This document shows, piece by piece, positions 27,038 to 35,608 of a DNA stretch of 64,000 bases (positions within the stretch are counted from its first letter, which is position 1; the number at the start of each line of letters is the position of its first letter). The DNA comes from Krasilnikovia cinnamomea. GTDB taxonomy: Bacteria; Actinomycetota; Actinomycetes; Mycobacteriales; Micromonosporaceae. The notes under the pieces are model-generated. The model saw only the letters and a list, made by a program, of their open reading frames with translations. It had not been told where the DNA came from and did not search any database. Location: positions 4,030,001 through 4,094,000 of the forward strand of contig NZ_SHKY01000001.1 in assembly GCF_004217545.1 (NCBI RefSeq). Reading direction: 5' to 3'. Both the position numbers and the translations under genes were made by a program.

Positions 27038-27700
27038 CTAGCCGATTTCGCGCGGCATTCCTCCCGTTGGCTCACCCTGCAACGGGAAGCTGGCAATACC
27101 GCGCCAGATGAGCGCCGCGACCAGTGCCTCCGCCCGCTCCTTACCCGTACGCCGGCCGTTGGCCAGCCAGAACTGCGCCGACTGGCCCGCCGCGCCGACC
27201 AGACCCGAGGCCAGCAGCTCGGCCTCGTCCGTACTCAGACCCGTGTCCGAGATGATGGTGTCGGTCACCGCGGCGATGCAGCCCTGCTCGACCCGCTCCA
27301 CCCGCTCCCGGACCTGCGGGTCGTTGCGCAGATCCGACTCGAAGACCAGCCGGAACGCCTCACTCTCGTGGTCCATGAAGTCGAAGTACGCCCGGACCGC
27401 GCCCCGGACCCGCTCCTTGTTGTCCGGAGTGGCCAGCATCGCGCCGCGCACCTTGGCGATTATCGCGTCGCAGTGCACGTCCAGCAGCGCCAGGTACAGC
27501 TCCAGTTTGCCGGGAAAGTGCTGGTACAGCACCGGCTTGGAGACGCCGGCCCGCTCGGCGATGTCGTCCATCGCCGCGGCGTGGTAACCGTGCGCGACGA
27601 AAATCTGCTGCGCGGCGGCCAGCAGTTGCTTACGGCGCGCGGAGCGCGGCAGGCGCGCGGGACGCCCCGCCGTCTGTGCTCCGCCGGACGCAGCGGTCAT
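27038..27700 (-). CDS. TetR-family regulator, FasR-like
   Basis: 220 aa. Start at the ATG at 27700, behind GGAGGTTGGAG. The N-terminal HTH is RKQLLAAAQQIFVAHGY...ERAGVSKPVLYQHFPGKLELY (about residues 20-70), nearly canonical TetR. The C-terminal ligand domain has FDFMDHESEAFRLVFESDL. Its neighbour DUF3107 and the local layout match M. tuberculosis FasR (Rv3208), a fatty-acid-synthesis regulator; whether it has the same targets here is unknown. Divergent from the gene at 27857. Confidence 0.82.
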   Translation of the reverse strand: MTAASGGAQTAGRPARLPRSARRKQLLAAAQQIFVAHGYHAAAMDDIAERAGVSKPVLYQHFPGKLELYLALLDVHCDAIIAKVRGAMLATPDNKERVRGAVRAYFDFMDHESEAFRLVFESDLRNDPQVRERVERVEQGCIAAVTDTIISDTGLSTDEAELLASGLVGAAGQSAQFWLANGRRTGKERAEALVAALIWRGIASFPLQGEPTGGMPREIG

Positions 27701-27856
27701 GATTCTCCAACCTCCGAGGTGTGGGTCCCCCGCGGTTCGGCGCGGATCGCCCGGCCTGGCGTGTGGCGCGGCCGGAAGGGCAATTGTCGCGACGCTGCAA
27801 CTTATCGCCAATGCCACCACACGGTAGCCTCAGGCGGGGCGAGCGAGGAGCGCGCG

Positions 27857-30091
27857 GTGGACGAGACAGGACAATCCGGTGACACCGGAGCCGTGGCGGG
27901 CGGCCCCGGCGCCGAGGCGCGCGACCGTACCCTGCTGAACGGCTGGGCGACCTCCGACGGTGGCTGGTCGGGCGGCACGGCCGCCCGAGAGGCCGAGGAC
28001 GACGTACCCGCCTGGCGGCGCCCGTTCACCCGGCCGTTCGGCCAGCGGGCGGTCCCGGCCAGCCGGGCGCCGCTGCCGCCGGGTCACTCGTCCGGGGATT
28101 ACCCGTTCCCCGACGTCGCCCCCACGCCGTACGCCGGATCCGGGGAGATTCATCCGTTCGGCGACGCCGGCGGCTCGGGCGAGATCCGGCCGTACGCCAA
28201 CGGGTCCAGCGCGCCCCAGCCGTACGGCGTCAACGGCTCCGGACCGTTCGGTGACCAGGGTGGTTCCGGGGAGATCGCCGGGTACCGCGACGCCGGGGGG
28301 ATCCCGCCGCTCGGTGACCCGGGTGGCGCCGAGGATCGGGCTCCGGAGAGCAACGGTCACGGCCCGGAGGCGAGCGTGCCGACCTGGTCCGAAGGCCGGT
28401 CACGGTATGCGGACCTGTTCGCCCAGCGCGCGGCCGAAAGCCCCACCCGGGCGATCCTCCCCGCGGTGCGCCCGGCCACCCCCGGCGGGCGCCGCGTCGA
28501 CTGGAGCACCGCCGAGTCGGCCCGGCACGCGCGGGAACCGGGCCACCCCGCCGGGCAGGCCCAGCCCACCGAGGATCCCGGCGCGACCCGGCCGCCGTAC
28601 GACCCGGGCGGATTCCCGGCGCCCTACGAGCCGGGCACACCGTCCGGAGCCGCCCCGTCCCCCGACAACTCCGTTGGCTACGCCGCCGCGTCGGCGTACC
28701 CGGGCTACGCCAGCCGGTCCGGCGGTGCACTCGGCGCGGGCCCGGATGAGCCGCTGCCCCAGCGCGTACCGGCCGAGCCGGACGTGCCCACCGTTCCGGA
28801 GCCGCCGTCCGTGGAGCCATCGGCCGAGACGCCCGCGCTGGCCCGCATCGCGACGCACCTGCGCCGCGGTGACGTGCTGTCCGCGCAGGACCGCCAGGAG
28901 GGCTTCGACGTCCAGGCCATCCTCGCCGCCGTACGGGAGGTGGCCGGGGTCCGCGACGCCTCCCTGCGCACCACGCCCGCGGGCGCGCACAGTCTGCGCC
29001 TCGACCTGGCCGACGGTGCCGACCCCGCCGAGGTGAGCCGCCAGGTCGCCCGGCTGCTGCAGGACCGGATGGGCCTGGACGCGGCCATGCAGGGCGGCGA
29101 GGCGGCGCCGCCGAACGCGTCCGCTTCCGCGCCCCCGGCCGTACCGTTCGTTCCCAACCAGCCGACGCCGGCCGGGCGCGACAGCCTGGGCGACCCGGCG
29201 GCGCCTGCCGGGGCGCGCGCTGCCGGCGGCCCCGCGTCGGTGCCCGCCGGTGCGGATCCGCTGGGCGGCCCGTCGCTCGGCGGCGGGATGGACCCGCTGG
29301 GTGGCCCGGCGGCTTCCGGTGGGATGGATCCGCTGGGCGTCCCGGCGGCGTCCACGGGCCTGGGTGAGCCGCGGCGGAGGCTGCCGCAGCCCGCCCGCCC
29401 GGCCGACAGCCCGATCGCGGGGGCTCCGCCCGGACTCACCACGCCGCTGTCCGCGCCCCCGGCTACCGAGTACCCGGCGACCCCAACGGGGCCGGCCTCG
29501 GCGTCCCCGGCTGCGCCGTTCTCGGCGGCCCCGCCGCGTGCGGCAACGCAGGTCGGGCCCGCGGCGGGAGCCACGCGGGCGCTGGAACGCACGGCGTTCG
29601 CCTCGGGGCCGGGCGGCGCGGTGGAGGCCGTCGTCACCGGCGTGAACGGCGTGACGGCGCGTCCCCTCGACGTCGGCGACCGCCCCGGCCCGCGTGTCGT
29701 CATCGAGAACGTGCAGGTCAGCACGTTCGGGATGGAGGCCACCGTCGAGGTGCGGCTGGCCGTGGGCAGCCGGATCGCGGCCGGGGAGGCCACCGGGCCC
29801 GCCGTCGACGGGTACCTGCTGCGTCTGTGCGCGATGGCCACCGCGCGGGCGGTCGACGAGTTGCTGTCGGCGTCCGAGCACGCCGACGGGCCCGCCCGGT
29901 GCTTCGTCGAGCACGCGGCGACCGTACCGTTCGGGCCGATGCAGGTGGCGGTCGTCGTGCTCCTGCTGTCCTACGGTGGCTGGGTGGAACAGATCGCCGG
30001 ATCCGCTGTGGTCACGGGCGACGACCGGCACGCCATGGTTCGCGCCACGCTGGCGGCGGTCAACCGTCGCCTCGAAGCCCTGCTCTCCTGA
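27857..30091 (+). CDS. Large disordered protein with two conserved segments, unknown function
   Basis: 744 aa. GTG start with GAGGAG 6-11 bases upstream and TAGCCT at 27825. The N-terminal 320 residues are Gly/Pro/Ala/Tyr-rich with repeats such as GGSGEI and PYG. Residues about 325-410 form a compact alpha/beta segment (GDVLSAQDRQEGFDVQAILAAVREVAGV is its start, given here only in outline). A Pro/Ala/Gly linker with repeated MDPLGGPA follows. The last 140 residues are a conserved globular domain (VVIENVQVSTFGMEATVEV...). No signal peptide or TM. I do not recognise it. The stop overlaps the next start by one base. Confidence 0.65.
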   Translation: MDETGQSGDTGAVAGGPGAEARDRTLLNGWATSDGGWSGGTAAREAEDDVPAWRRPFTRPFGQRAVPASRAPLPPGHSSGDYPFPDVAPTPYAGSGEIHPFGDAGGSGEIRPYANGSSAPQPYGVNGSGPFGDQGGSGEIAGYRDAGGIPPLGDPGGAEDRAPESNGHGPEASVPTWSEGRSRYADLFAQRAAESPTRAILPAVRPATPGGRRVDWSTAESARHAREPGHPAGQAQPTEDPGATRPPYDPGGFPAPYEPGTPSGAAPSPDNSVGYAAASAYPGYASRSGGALGAGPDEPLPQRVPAEPDVPTVPEPPSVEPSAETPALARIATHLRRGDVLSAQDRQEGFDVQAILAAVREVAGVRDASLRTTPAGAHSLRLDLADGADPAEVSRQVARLLQDRMGLDAAMQGGEAAPPNASASAPPAVPFVPNQPTPAGRDSLGDPAAPAGARAAGGPASVPAGADPLGGPSLGGGMDPLGGPAASGGMDPLGVPAASTGLGEPRRRLPQPARPADSPIAGAPPGLTTPLSAPPATEYPATPTGPASASPAAPFSAAPPRAATQVGPAAGATRALERTAFASGPGGAVEAVVTGVNGVTARPLDVGDRPGPRVVIENVQVSTFGMEATVEVRLAVGSRIAAGEATGPAVDGYLLRLCAMATARAVDELLSASEHADGPARCFVEHAATVPFGPMQVAVVVLLLSYGGWVEQIAGSAVVTGDDRHAMVRATLAAVNRRLEALLS

Positions 30092-31047
30092 TGAAGGGCG
30101 CCGTTCTCGCCCCTGACGCCGCGCTGCCCGACGACGGTGTGCCGCCGCCCTGGCCCGCCCGCCGGGTCACCATCGACGGCGCGATGCTGCACGTCCGCGA
30201 CACCCCGGCCACCGGCCCGGACGCCGAGCCCGCCGTGTACGTGCACGGACTCGGCGGATCCTCGCAGAACTTCACCGACGTCGCGGGGCTGCTGTCCGGC
30301 CACCTCGCGGGGCAGGCGGTGGACCTGCCGGGCTTCGGTTACAGCGACCCGAGCCGCCGGTACTCGCTGCCCGCCTTCGCCGACCGGCTGATCGGATACC
30401 TGGAGTACGCCGGGCGCGGCCCGGTGCACCTGGTCGGCAACTCCCTCGGCGGGGCCATCTCCGTGGTCGTGGCGGCGCTGCGGCCCGACCTGATCCGGAC
30501 CCTCACGCTGATCTCCCCGGCCATGCCGTTCCTGGACCCGCGGCGTACCGCGCAGGGGCCGGTGCTGCCGCTGCTGGCGCTGCCCCGCGCCGAACGGCTG
30601 TTCGCCTGGGGCATGGCGCGGATGACGGTCGACGAGATGGCCGAGCAGGTCCTCGCGGCCTGCTTCGGTGACACGACCCGGGTGAGCCCGCAGCGCCGGG
30701 CCGAGGCCATCGAGGAGATCCGGCTGCGGTACACGGTCGCGCACTATCCCAAGGCGTACCTGGGTGCTCTGCGGGGTCTGGTGTCCAGCTTCGTGCGGGC
30801 GTACCTGCCGGGTGACAACTCGCTGTGGCGGCTGGCCGCGCGGATCGCCGCGCCGACCCTGGTGATCGGCGGGCTCGACGACCGGCTGGTCGATCCGAGG
30901 GTGCCCGCCCAGGTCGCGCGGATGATCCCGGACGGGCGGCTGCTCATGCTGCCCGGCGTCGGGCATGTGGCGCAGATGGAGGTGCCCCGGCTGGTGGCCC
31001 GCGGCATCGTCGGAATGCTCGCCGACACCCGCCTGCCGGTCGGTTAA
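30091..31047 (+). CDS. Alpha/beta hydrolase (LipV-like)
   Basis: 318 aa. YVHGLGGSS oxyanion region (about residues 50-58), nucleophile Ser in VGNSLGG (about 118), acid Asp in IGGLDDRLVD (about 260) and catalytic His in PGVGHVAQME (about 292). Start ATG overlaps the previous stop (TGATG). The best positional match is M. tuberculosis LipV (Rv3203), an esterase/lipase, which lies in the corresponding block. Substrate unknown; cytoplasmic. Confidence 0.85.
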   Translation: MKGAVLAPDAALPDDGVPPPWPARRVTIDGAMLHVRDTPATGPDAEPAVYVHGLGGSSQNFTDVAGLLSGHLAGQAVDLPGFGYSDPSRRYSLPAFADRLIGYLEYAGRGPVHLVGNSLGGAISVVVAALRPDLIRTLTLISPAMPFLDPRRTAQGPVLPLLALPRAERLFAWGMARMTVDEMAEQVLAACFGDTTRVSPQRRAEAIEEIRLRYTVAHYPKAYLGALRGLVSSFVRAYLPGDNSLWRLAARIAAPTLVIGGLDDRLVDPRVPAQVARMIPDGRLLMLPGVGHVAQMEVPRLVARGIVGMLADTRLPVG

Positions 31048-31154
31048 TCCACACCGGAGGCGGGTCCGGTCGCGCTGGGCGGGTCCGAAGATCCGAGGCT
31101 TCCTCGCGAAATGCCGGTGACCCGGGGTGCTTGCATGGCACTCTGGCACTTGCT

Positions 31155-34100
31155 ATGGCAAAGGCGACAAAAGGTTCCGTGAATCCCGCGGCCGACCCGC
31201 CGGCCGCGTTGCGGGCGGATGAGGACGGCGCGCCTGAGCGGGCCGTCTTGGAGCACTCGGCGCGCGCGATCGCCGCCAACCGGCCAAGCCCGCGCGCCTC
31301 GGTGACCGCCGAGGTGCCCGACGAGGCACCGGAACGGCGGCCACGGCGGCGACGCGGCGCGGCGGACGCCGCATCCGCCGACGCTTCGGCCCCCCACAGA
31401 CGCGTCGAGAACCCCATCGAGGACGCTCTGGCCTGGGTGACCGAACCCCGGCCCCGGCGTCGCCGTCTCGGCGAGGGCGAGTCCGGTCGGCGCCGCCGCA
31501 GCGGCACTGCCCTGCCGAGCGGAGACGACGCGCCACCCACTTCGGGCGGCCCGCCCGGGCCGAGCGCGGCGAGCCCGTACGCCCAGGAGGCGGCACGGCC
31601 ACGCCGGCGTAGATCGGGGGCCGGATTCCCGTCCGACGTCGCCGCCGCCGAACAACGGCGTGGTGCCACGGATCCGGCGGAGTCCGCCGACGGCGGGTGG
31701 GGTGCGACGGCACCCGGCCGGTCCGGCGAACCGCAGGAGGCCGAATCCGGCGAGGCGGGCAGGCCGGTCTCATCCCGGTCGCGCCGACGCCGCATGCAGA
31801 CCGACGAGGGCGGGGGAGCGGCCTGGGGCGGCCTGTCCGGCGAGGGGCCGGGCGAGGCCCGCAAGGGGCGCGGGCGGCCCCGGCGAGGCAGCGCCGCCGG
31901 GGCGCCGGAAAGCACCCCGGCCCCCACGGGAGCGCGGCGCCGGAGCACGGTCGACGACCTCGACGCTCAACGGAGCGCGATCGCGGCCCGCGCCGCCGCC
32001 CGGCGCCGCCCGACGGCTGCCGCGGCGGCCCGCGCCACCGCCCCCGGGGCGGTGAGCCAGCGCCCCGGCACGGGCCCGCTGACCCCGGAACTGGCGGCCG
32101 TCCTGCACCGGACGCAGGAGGCCGTGAACCGGGCCGCGATGACGGACCGGACCACCGCCCACCGTCCGCACCCGGCGGAGGTCCACGAGGTACCCCCGGC
32201 ACCTGAGGTCCACGACGTACGTGAGGCCCAGACAGCCGCCGAGAACGACGTGGCGGCCTGGGTGGACATGCTCATCGGTACGGTGAACCGGACCGAGGAG
32301 TCCCAGCCCGCGAGCCTCTGGCCGGACGGCCCGGAGGCCGACGACGACACGGTGCGCGGTGACACCGTCGTGGGCGAGACCGGCTGGGATCTGCCCGACA
32401 TCGTCGGTCTGGCCGACGCCCGGGAACACTTCTGGCCGCCGATCGTGGTGGGACCGGCGCCCGCCGAGCCGATGGTCGCCGAGCCGACGGCCGCCGAGAC
32501 GGGGGCACGCGACGTCGCCGAGCCGCCTGCCGCCGAGGCGCAGGCACGTGTAGTCCCCGGCGTCACCGGCGCGACCGGGGCCGACGCGCGGGACACCGAC
32601 ACGGCCATGAGGGCCGAGCCGCTGACACCGGACGCCGACGCGAGCATCGCGGCCGAGCCGCTGACACCGGACGCCGACGCGAGCATCGCGGCCGAGCCGC
32701 TGACCCCGGACGCCGCGACGGCTGAGGCGGAAGCGGAGGCGGAAACAGGCGCGGCGGCCGAGGCGCTGACGCCGGACGCTGAGACGGCCGAGGCGCTGAC
32801 GCCCGACACCGCGACGGCTGAGGCGGAGCCGCTGGCCGCCGGGACGAGCGCGGCGGCCGAGGCGCGGACGCCGGATGCCGCGACGGCTGAGGCGGAGACA
32901 CTGGACACCGACGCGAGCATCGCGGCCGAATCGGCGGTCGGCGCGGCGAGGGCGGACGCGGCCGCAGCGCAGGAACCGGCTCCGGCCGATGCGGACACGG
33001 TCGAGGTGACTCGCAGCCAGCGGGAGGCCGCGACAGCCGGGCACGTCGCCGCGGCGGGTGCCGCCGCCACGGCTGGGACCACCACGTCTCCGCCCGATTC
33101 TGAACCGCTCCCACCCGGCCCGGTCGAGGCGGTACACCCCGGAGACCTGTCCACAGCACCCGGGGGCCGGTCGGCGGGCGCCGTGGGCCTGGCCACCGCG
33201 CCGCATGCCGCACCCGACGAGGGACCGATCCTGTTGCCCGGGGTGGCAGGCGCCCCGCCCGACGAGGGCGCGGCACCGGCCGAAGGCCCCGGTGGGGACC
33301 GACGGCGGCTCCGGGCCGCGCTGCTGGCGCTGCTCACGGTCGCGGTGCTGATCGCCGGAATCATCTGGCTCGTCCGGCGCGACCCGATGGCCGCGCGCCG
33401 CACGGTCGGACACACTCCGTCCGCGGCGCCGATCACACCGCAGGAGCAGCCGCAGGGAACCGGGCCCACGGCCGGAGCCGCCCCCGCGCCAGTGCCGACC
33501 ACGGCAGCGCCGACAACCGCGGCGCCGACCACGGCGGTGCCGACGACCGCGGCGCCGACGCCGACCAGCGGCGCGGGCGCGGCCCCGCCGCCGGACGAGG
33601 CCCAGCAGGCGCCGAGCGGTTCCGGCCCCGCGGGCACCTTCAAGTACGCCACCGGGTACGGCCCGGTGCTCGGCACGAAGGGCACGATGCGGACCTTCCA
33701 CGTGGCGGTGGAGAAGTACCTGGGCCAGGGCGACGGGGCGCTGGTCGACACCGGGCCGGACGCGAGCGCGTTCGCGGCCGACGTGGACGACATCCTGGGC
33801 GACCCGCGCAGCTGGGTGGCCGGCGGGAAGGTCCGGTTCCAGCGGGCGCCGCACGGGCAGCCCGCGGAGTTCACGGTCTACCTGGCGTCGCCGGACACCT
33901 CGGAGGAGATGTGCGCGCGGGGCGGGCTGGACACCAAGGGCTTCAGTTCGTGCCGGCTGCCGGGCCAGGTGGTCATCAACTCCGAGCGGTGGCGCAAGGC
34001 GGTGCCGCACTACGACGCGCCGCTGGACGTGTACCGGGCGTACGTGATCAACCACGAGGTGGGACACCAGCTCGGCCACGGCCACGAGAAGTGCCCCGGC

Positions 34101-34214
34101 AAGGGCAAACCCGCGCCGGTCATGCTGCGGCAGACCTACAGCCTGGACGGCTGCACCGCCTACGGGTGGCCCTATCGCAACGGCAAACGGTACGCCGGGC
34201 CACCCGCCGTCTGA
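31155..34214 (+). CDS. Giant membrane protein with C-terminal DUF3152 metzincin-like domain
   Basis: 1019 aa. The first 700 residues are low-complexity: Arg/Pro/Ala/Gly-rich with RRRR patches to about residue 360, then Ala/Glu/Thr/Pro-rich with tandem AEPLTPDADASIA units. One TM segment lies at about 718-738, followed by a Thr/Ala/Pro spacer. The C-terminal DUF3152 domain (about 830-1019) contains HEVGHQLGHGH at 967-977, the full metzincin zinc motif HExxHxxGxxH, and a candidate Met-turn (VML, Met990). Type II topology would put the protease outside. The M. tuberculosis relative (Rv3207c) is far shorter. Start ATG at 31155; long antisense frames here are composition artefacts. Confidence 0.82.
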   Translation: MAKATKGSVNPAADPPAALRADEDGAPERAVLEHSARAIAANRPSPRASVTAEVPDEAPERRPRRRRGAADAASADASAPHRRVENPIEDALAWVTEPRPRRRRLGEGESGRRRRSGTALPSGDDAPPTSGGPPGPSAASPYAQEAARPRRRRSGAGFPSDVAAAEQRRGATDPAESADGGWGATAPGRSGEPQEAESGEAGRPVSSRSRRRRMQTDEGGGAAWGGLSGEGPGEARKGRGRPRRGSAAGAPESTPAPTGARRRSTVDDLDAQRSAIAARAAARRRPTAAAAARATAPGAVSQRPGTGPLTPELAAVLHRTQEAVNRAAMTDRTTAHRPHPAEVHEVPPAPEVHDVREAQTAAENDVAAWVDMLIGTVNRTEESQPASLWPDGPEADDDTVRGDTVVGETGWDLPDIVGLADAREHFWPPIVVGPAPAEPMVAEPTAAETGARDVAEPPAAEAQARVVPGVTGATGADARDTDTAMRAEPLTPDADASIAAEPLTPDADASIAAEPLTPDAATAEAEAEAETGAAAEALTPDAETAEALTPDTATAEAEPLAAGTSAAAEARTPDAATAEAETLDTDASIAAESAVGAARADAAAAQEPAPADADTVEVTRSQREAATAGHVAAAGAAATAGTTTSPPDSEPLPPGPVEAVHPGDLSTAPGGRSAGAVGLATAPHAAPDEGPILLPGVAGAPPDEGAAPAEGPGGDRRRLRAALLALLTVAVLIAGIIWLVRRDPMAARRTVGHTPSAAPITPQEQPQGTGPTAGAAPAPVPTTAAPTTAAPTTAVPTTAAPTPTSGAGAAPPPDEAQQAPSGSGPAGTFKYATGYGPVLGTKGTMRTFHVAVEKYLGQGDGALVDTGPDASAFAADVDDILGDPRSWVAGGKVRFQRAPHGQPAEFTVYLASPDTSEEMCARGGLDTKGFSSCRLPGQVVINSERWRKAVPHYDAPLDVYRAYVINHEVGHQLGHGHEKCPGKGKPAPVMLRQTYSLDGCTAYGWPYRNGKRYAGPPAV
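32613..32720 (+). repeat. 39-bp tandem repeat inside the DUF3152 gene
   Basis: Two identical 39-bp units (32613-32651, 32652-32690) followed by a decaying third, encoding AEPLTPDADASIA. Degenerate related units continue to about 32925. In-frame coding repeat. Confidence 0.85.
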
Positions 34215-34322
34215 TATTCCCCGTCCCGCATGTCGGACCGGGTGTTCCTGGTCATGCCCGGTCGGCGGCCGGGCGCGCAACAATGGGGGCCGCACCTTAC
34301 CGCCGAACCCGGGGAGTAAACC

Positions 34323-35504
34323 GTGTCGCTGCCCCCGCTCGTCGAGCCCGCCGCCGAGCTGACCGTCGACGAGATCCGCCGTTACTCGCGCCACCTGATC
34401 ATCCCCGACGTCGGGATGGACGGGCAGAAGCGGCTCAAGAACGCCAAGGTGCTCTGCGTGGGCGCCGGTGGCCTCGGCTCGCCCGCGCTGCTGTACCTGG
34501 CCGCGGCGGGCGTCGGCACGCTGGGCATCATCGACTTCGACACCGTCGACGAGTCGAACCTGCAGCGCCAGATCATCCACGGCGTCTCGGACGTGGGCCG
34601 GCCCAAGGCCGAGTCCGCGGCGGCCAGCATCCGCGAGATCAACCCGCTGATCAACGTGGTTATCCACAACACGGCGCTGGACCGCGACAACGTGCGCGAC
34701 ATCTTCAGCCAGTACGACCTGATCGTCGACGGTACGGACAACTTCGCCACCCGGTACATGGTCAACGACGCGGCGGTGCTGCTCGGCAAGCCGTACGTGT
34801 GGGGGTCGATCTACCGCTTCGACGGCCAGGCCTCGGTCTTCTGGGCCGAGCACGGCCCGTGCTACCGCTGCCTCTACCCGGAGCCGCCGCCGCCCGGCAT
34901 GGTGCCGAGCTGCGCCGAGGGCGGGGTGCTCGGGGTGCTCTGCGCGTCGATCGGCTCGATCCAGGTCAACGAGGCGATCAAGCTGCTCACCGGCATCGGC
35001 GAGCCGCTGGTCGGGCGCCTGATGGTGTACGACGCCCTGGAGATGGAGTATCGCAAGATCAAGGTCCGGAAGGACCCGAGCTGCGTCCTCTGCGGGGAGA
35101 ACCCGACCGTGACCGACCTGCTGGAGGACTACGAGGACTTCTGCGGCGCGGTCTCCGACGAGGCGGCGGCGGCCACCGAGAACGCGACCATCACGGCCCG
35201 CGAGCTCAAGGAGTGGCAGGACTCCGGCAAGGACATCTTCCTGGTCGACGTCCGTGAGCCCGCGGAGTACGAGATCGTCAACATCAAGGGCGCGACGCTG
35301 ATCCCGAAGGGCGACATCCTCTCCGGTGAGGCGCTGTCGAAGTTCCCGCAGGACCGGCAGATCGTGCTGCACTGCAAGTCCGGGGTGCGCTCGGCCGAGG
35401 CGCTGGCCGCGCTGAAGGCGGCCGGCTTCGGCGACGCGGTCCACGTCCAGGGCGGCATCGTCTCCTGGATCAACACGGTCGACCCGTCGCTCCCGTCGTA
35501 CTGA
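34323..35504 (+). CDS. moeZ: Adenylyltransferase/sulfurtransferase MoeZ
   Basis: 393 aa. The N-terminal E1-like ThiF/MoeB domain (about 15-265) has VGAGGLGSPA nucleotide loop, DESNLQRQ arginine-finger region, and two CxxC zinc pairs (CYRC, CVLC). The C-terminal rhodanese domain (about 290-393) has the active Cys351 in HCKSGVRS. Activates the C-terminus of small sulfur carriers (MoaD, CysO, ThiS-like) by adenylation and thiocarboxylation. GTG start behind GGGGAG. Ends at a strong terminator. Neighbours match the Rv3206c region of M. tuberculosis. Confidence 0.95.
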   Translation: MSLPPLVEPAAELTVDEIRRYSRHLIIPDVGMDGQKRLKNAKVLCVGAGGLGSPALLYLAAAGVGTLGIIDFDTVDESNLQRQIIHGVSDVGRPKAESAAASIREINPLINVVIHNTALDRDNVRDIFSQYDLIVDGTDNFATRYMVNDAAVLLGKPYVWGSIYRFDGQASVFWAEHGPCYRCLYPEPPPPGMVPSCAEGGVLGVLCASIGSIQVNEAIKLLTGIGEPLVGRLMVYDALEMEYRKIKVRKDPSCVLCGENPTVTDLLEDYEDFCGAVSDEAAAATENATITARELKEWQDSGKDIFLVDVREPAEYEIVNIKGATLIPKGDILSGEALSKFPQDRQIVLHCKSGVRSAEALAALKAAGFGDAVHVQGGIVSWINTVDPSLPSY

Positions 35505-35516
35505 TCCAGCCATCCT

Positions 35517-35546
35517 GATCGGACACCCGAGGCCGGGTGTCCGATC
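35517..35546 (+). terminator. Strong terminator after moeZ
   Basis: GATCGGACACCC pairs perfectly with GGGTGTCCGATC (12-bp stem, 6-base loop GAGGCC), 13 bases past the moeZ stop. An in-frame GTG at 35537 of the next reading frame lies inside the stem, which argues against its use as a start. Confidence 0.7.
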
Positions 35547-35595
35547 GGGCCGCGACAGTGGCCGATGCGGGGCAGCGGCGGCGCGCGGCGCCCGG

Positions 35596-35601
35596 TAGCG
35601 T
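35596..35601 (+). promoter_or_regulatory. -10 hexamer TAGCGT of a leaderless promoter
   Basis: TAGCGT, seven bases, then GTG at 35609. Decides the start of the downstream gene. Confidence 0.55.
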
Positions 35602-35608
35602 CACGGTC

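Noticed and set aside
32613..32925. 39-bp direct repeats as a CRISPR array or mobile element
   Set aside because: No spacers and in frame with the DUF3152 protein.
31770..35513. Very long open frame antisense to the DUF3152 and moeZ genes
   Set aside because: Composition artefact of 72% GC DNA; it opposes two well-supported genes and has no domain.
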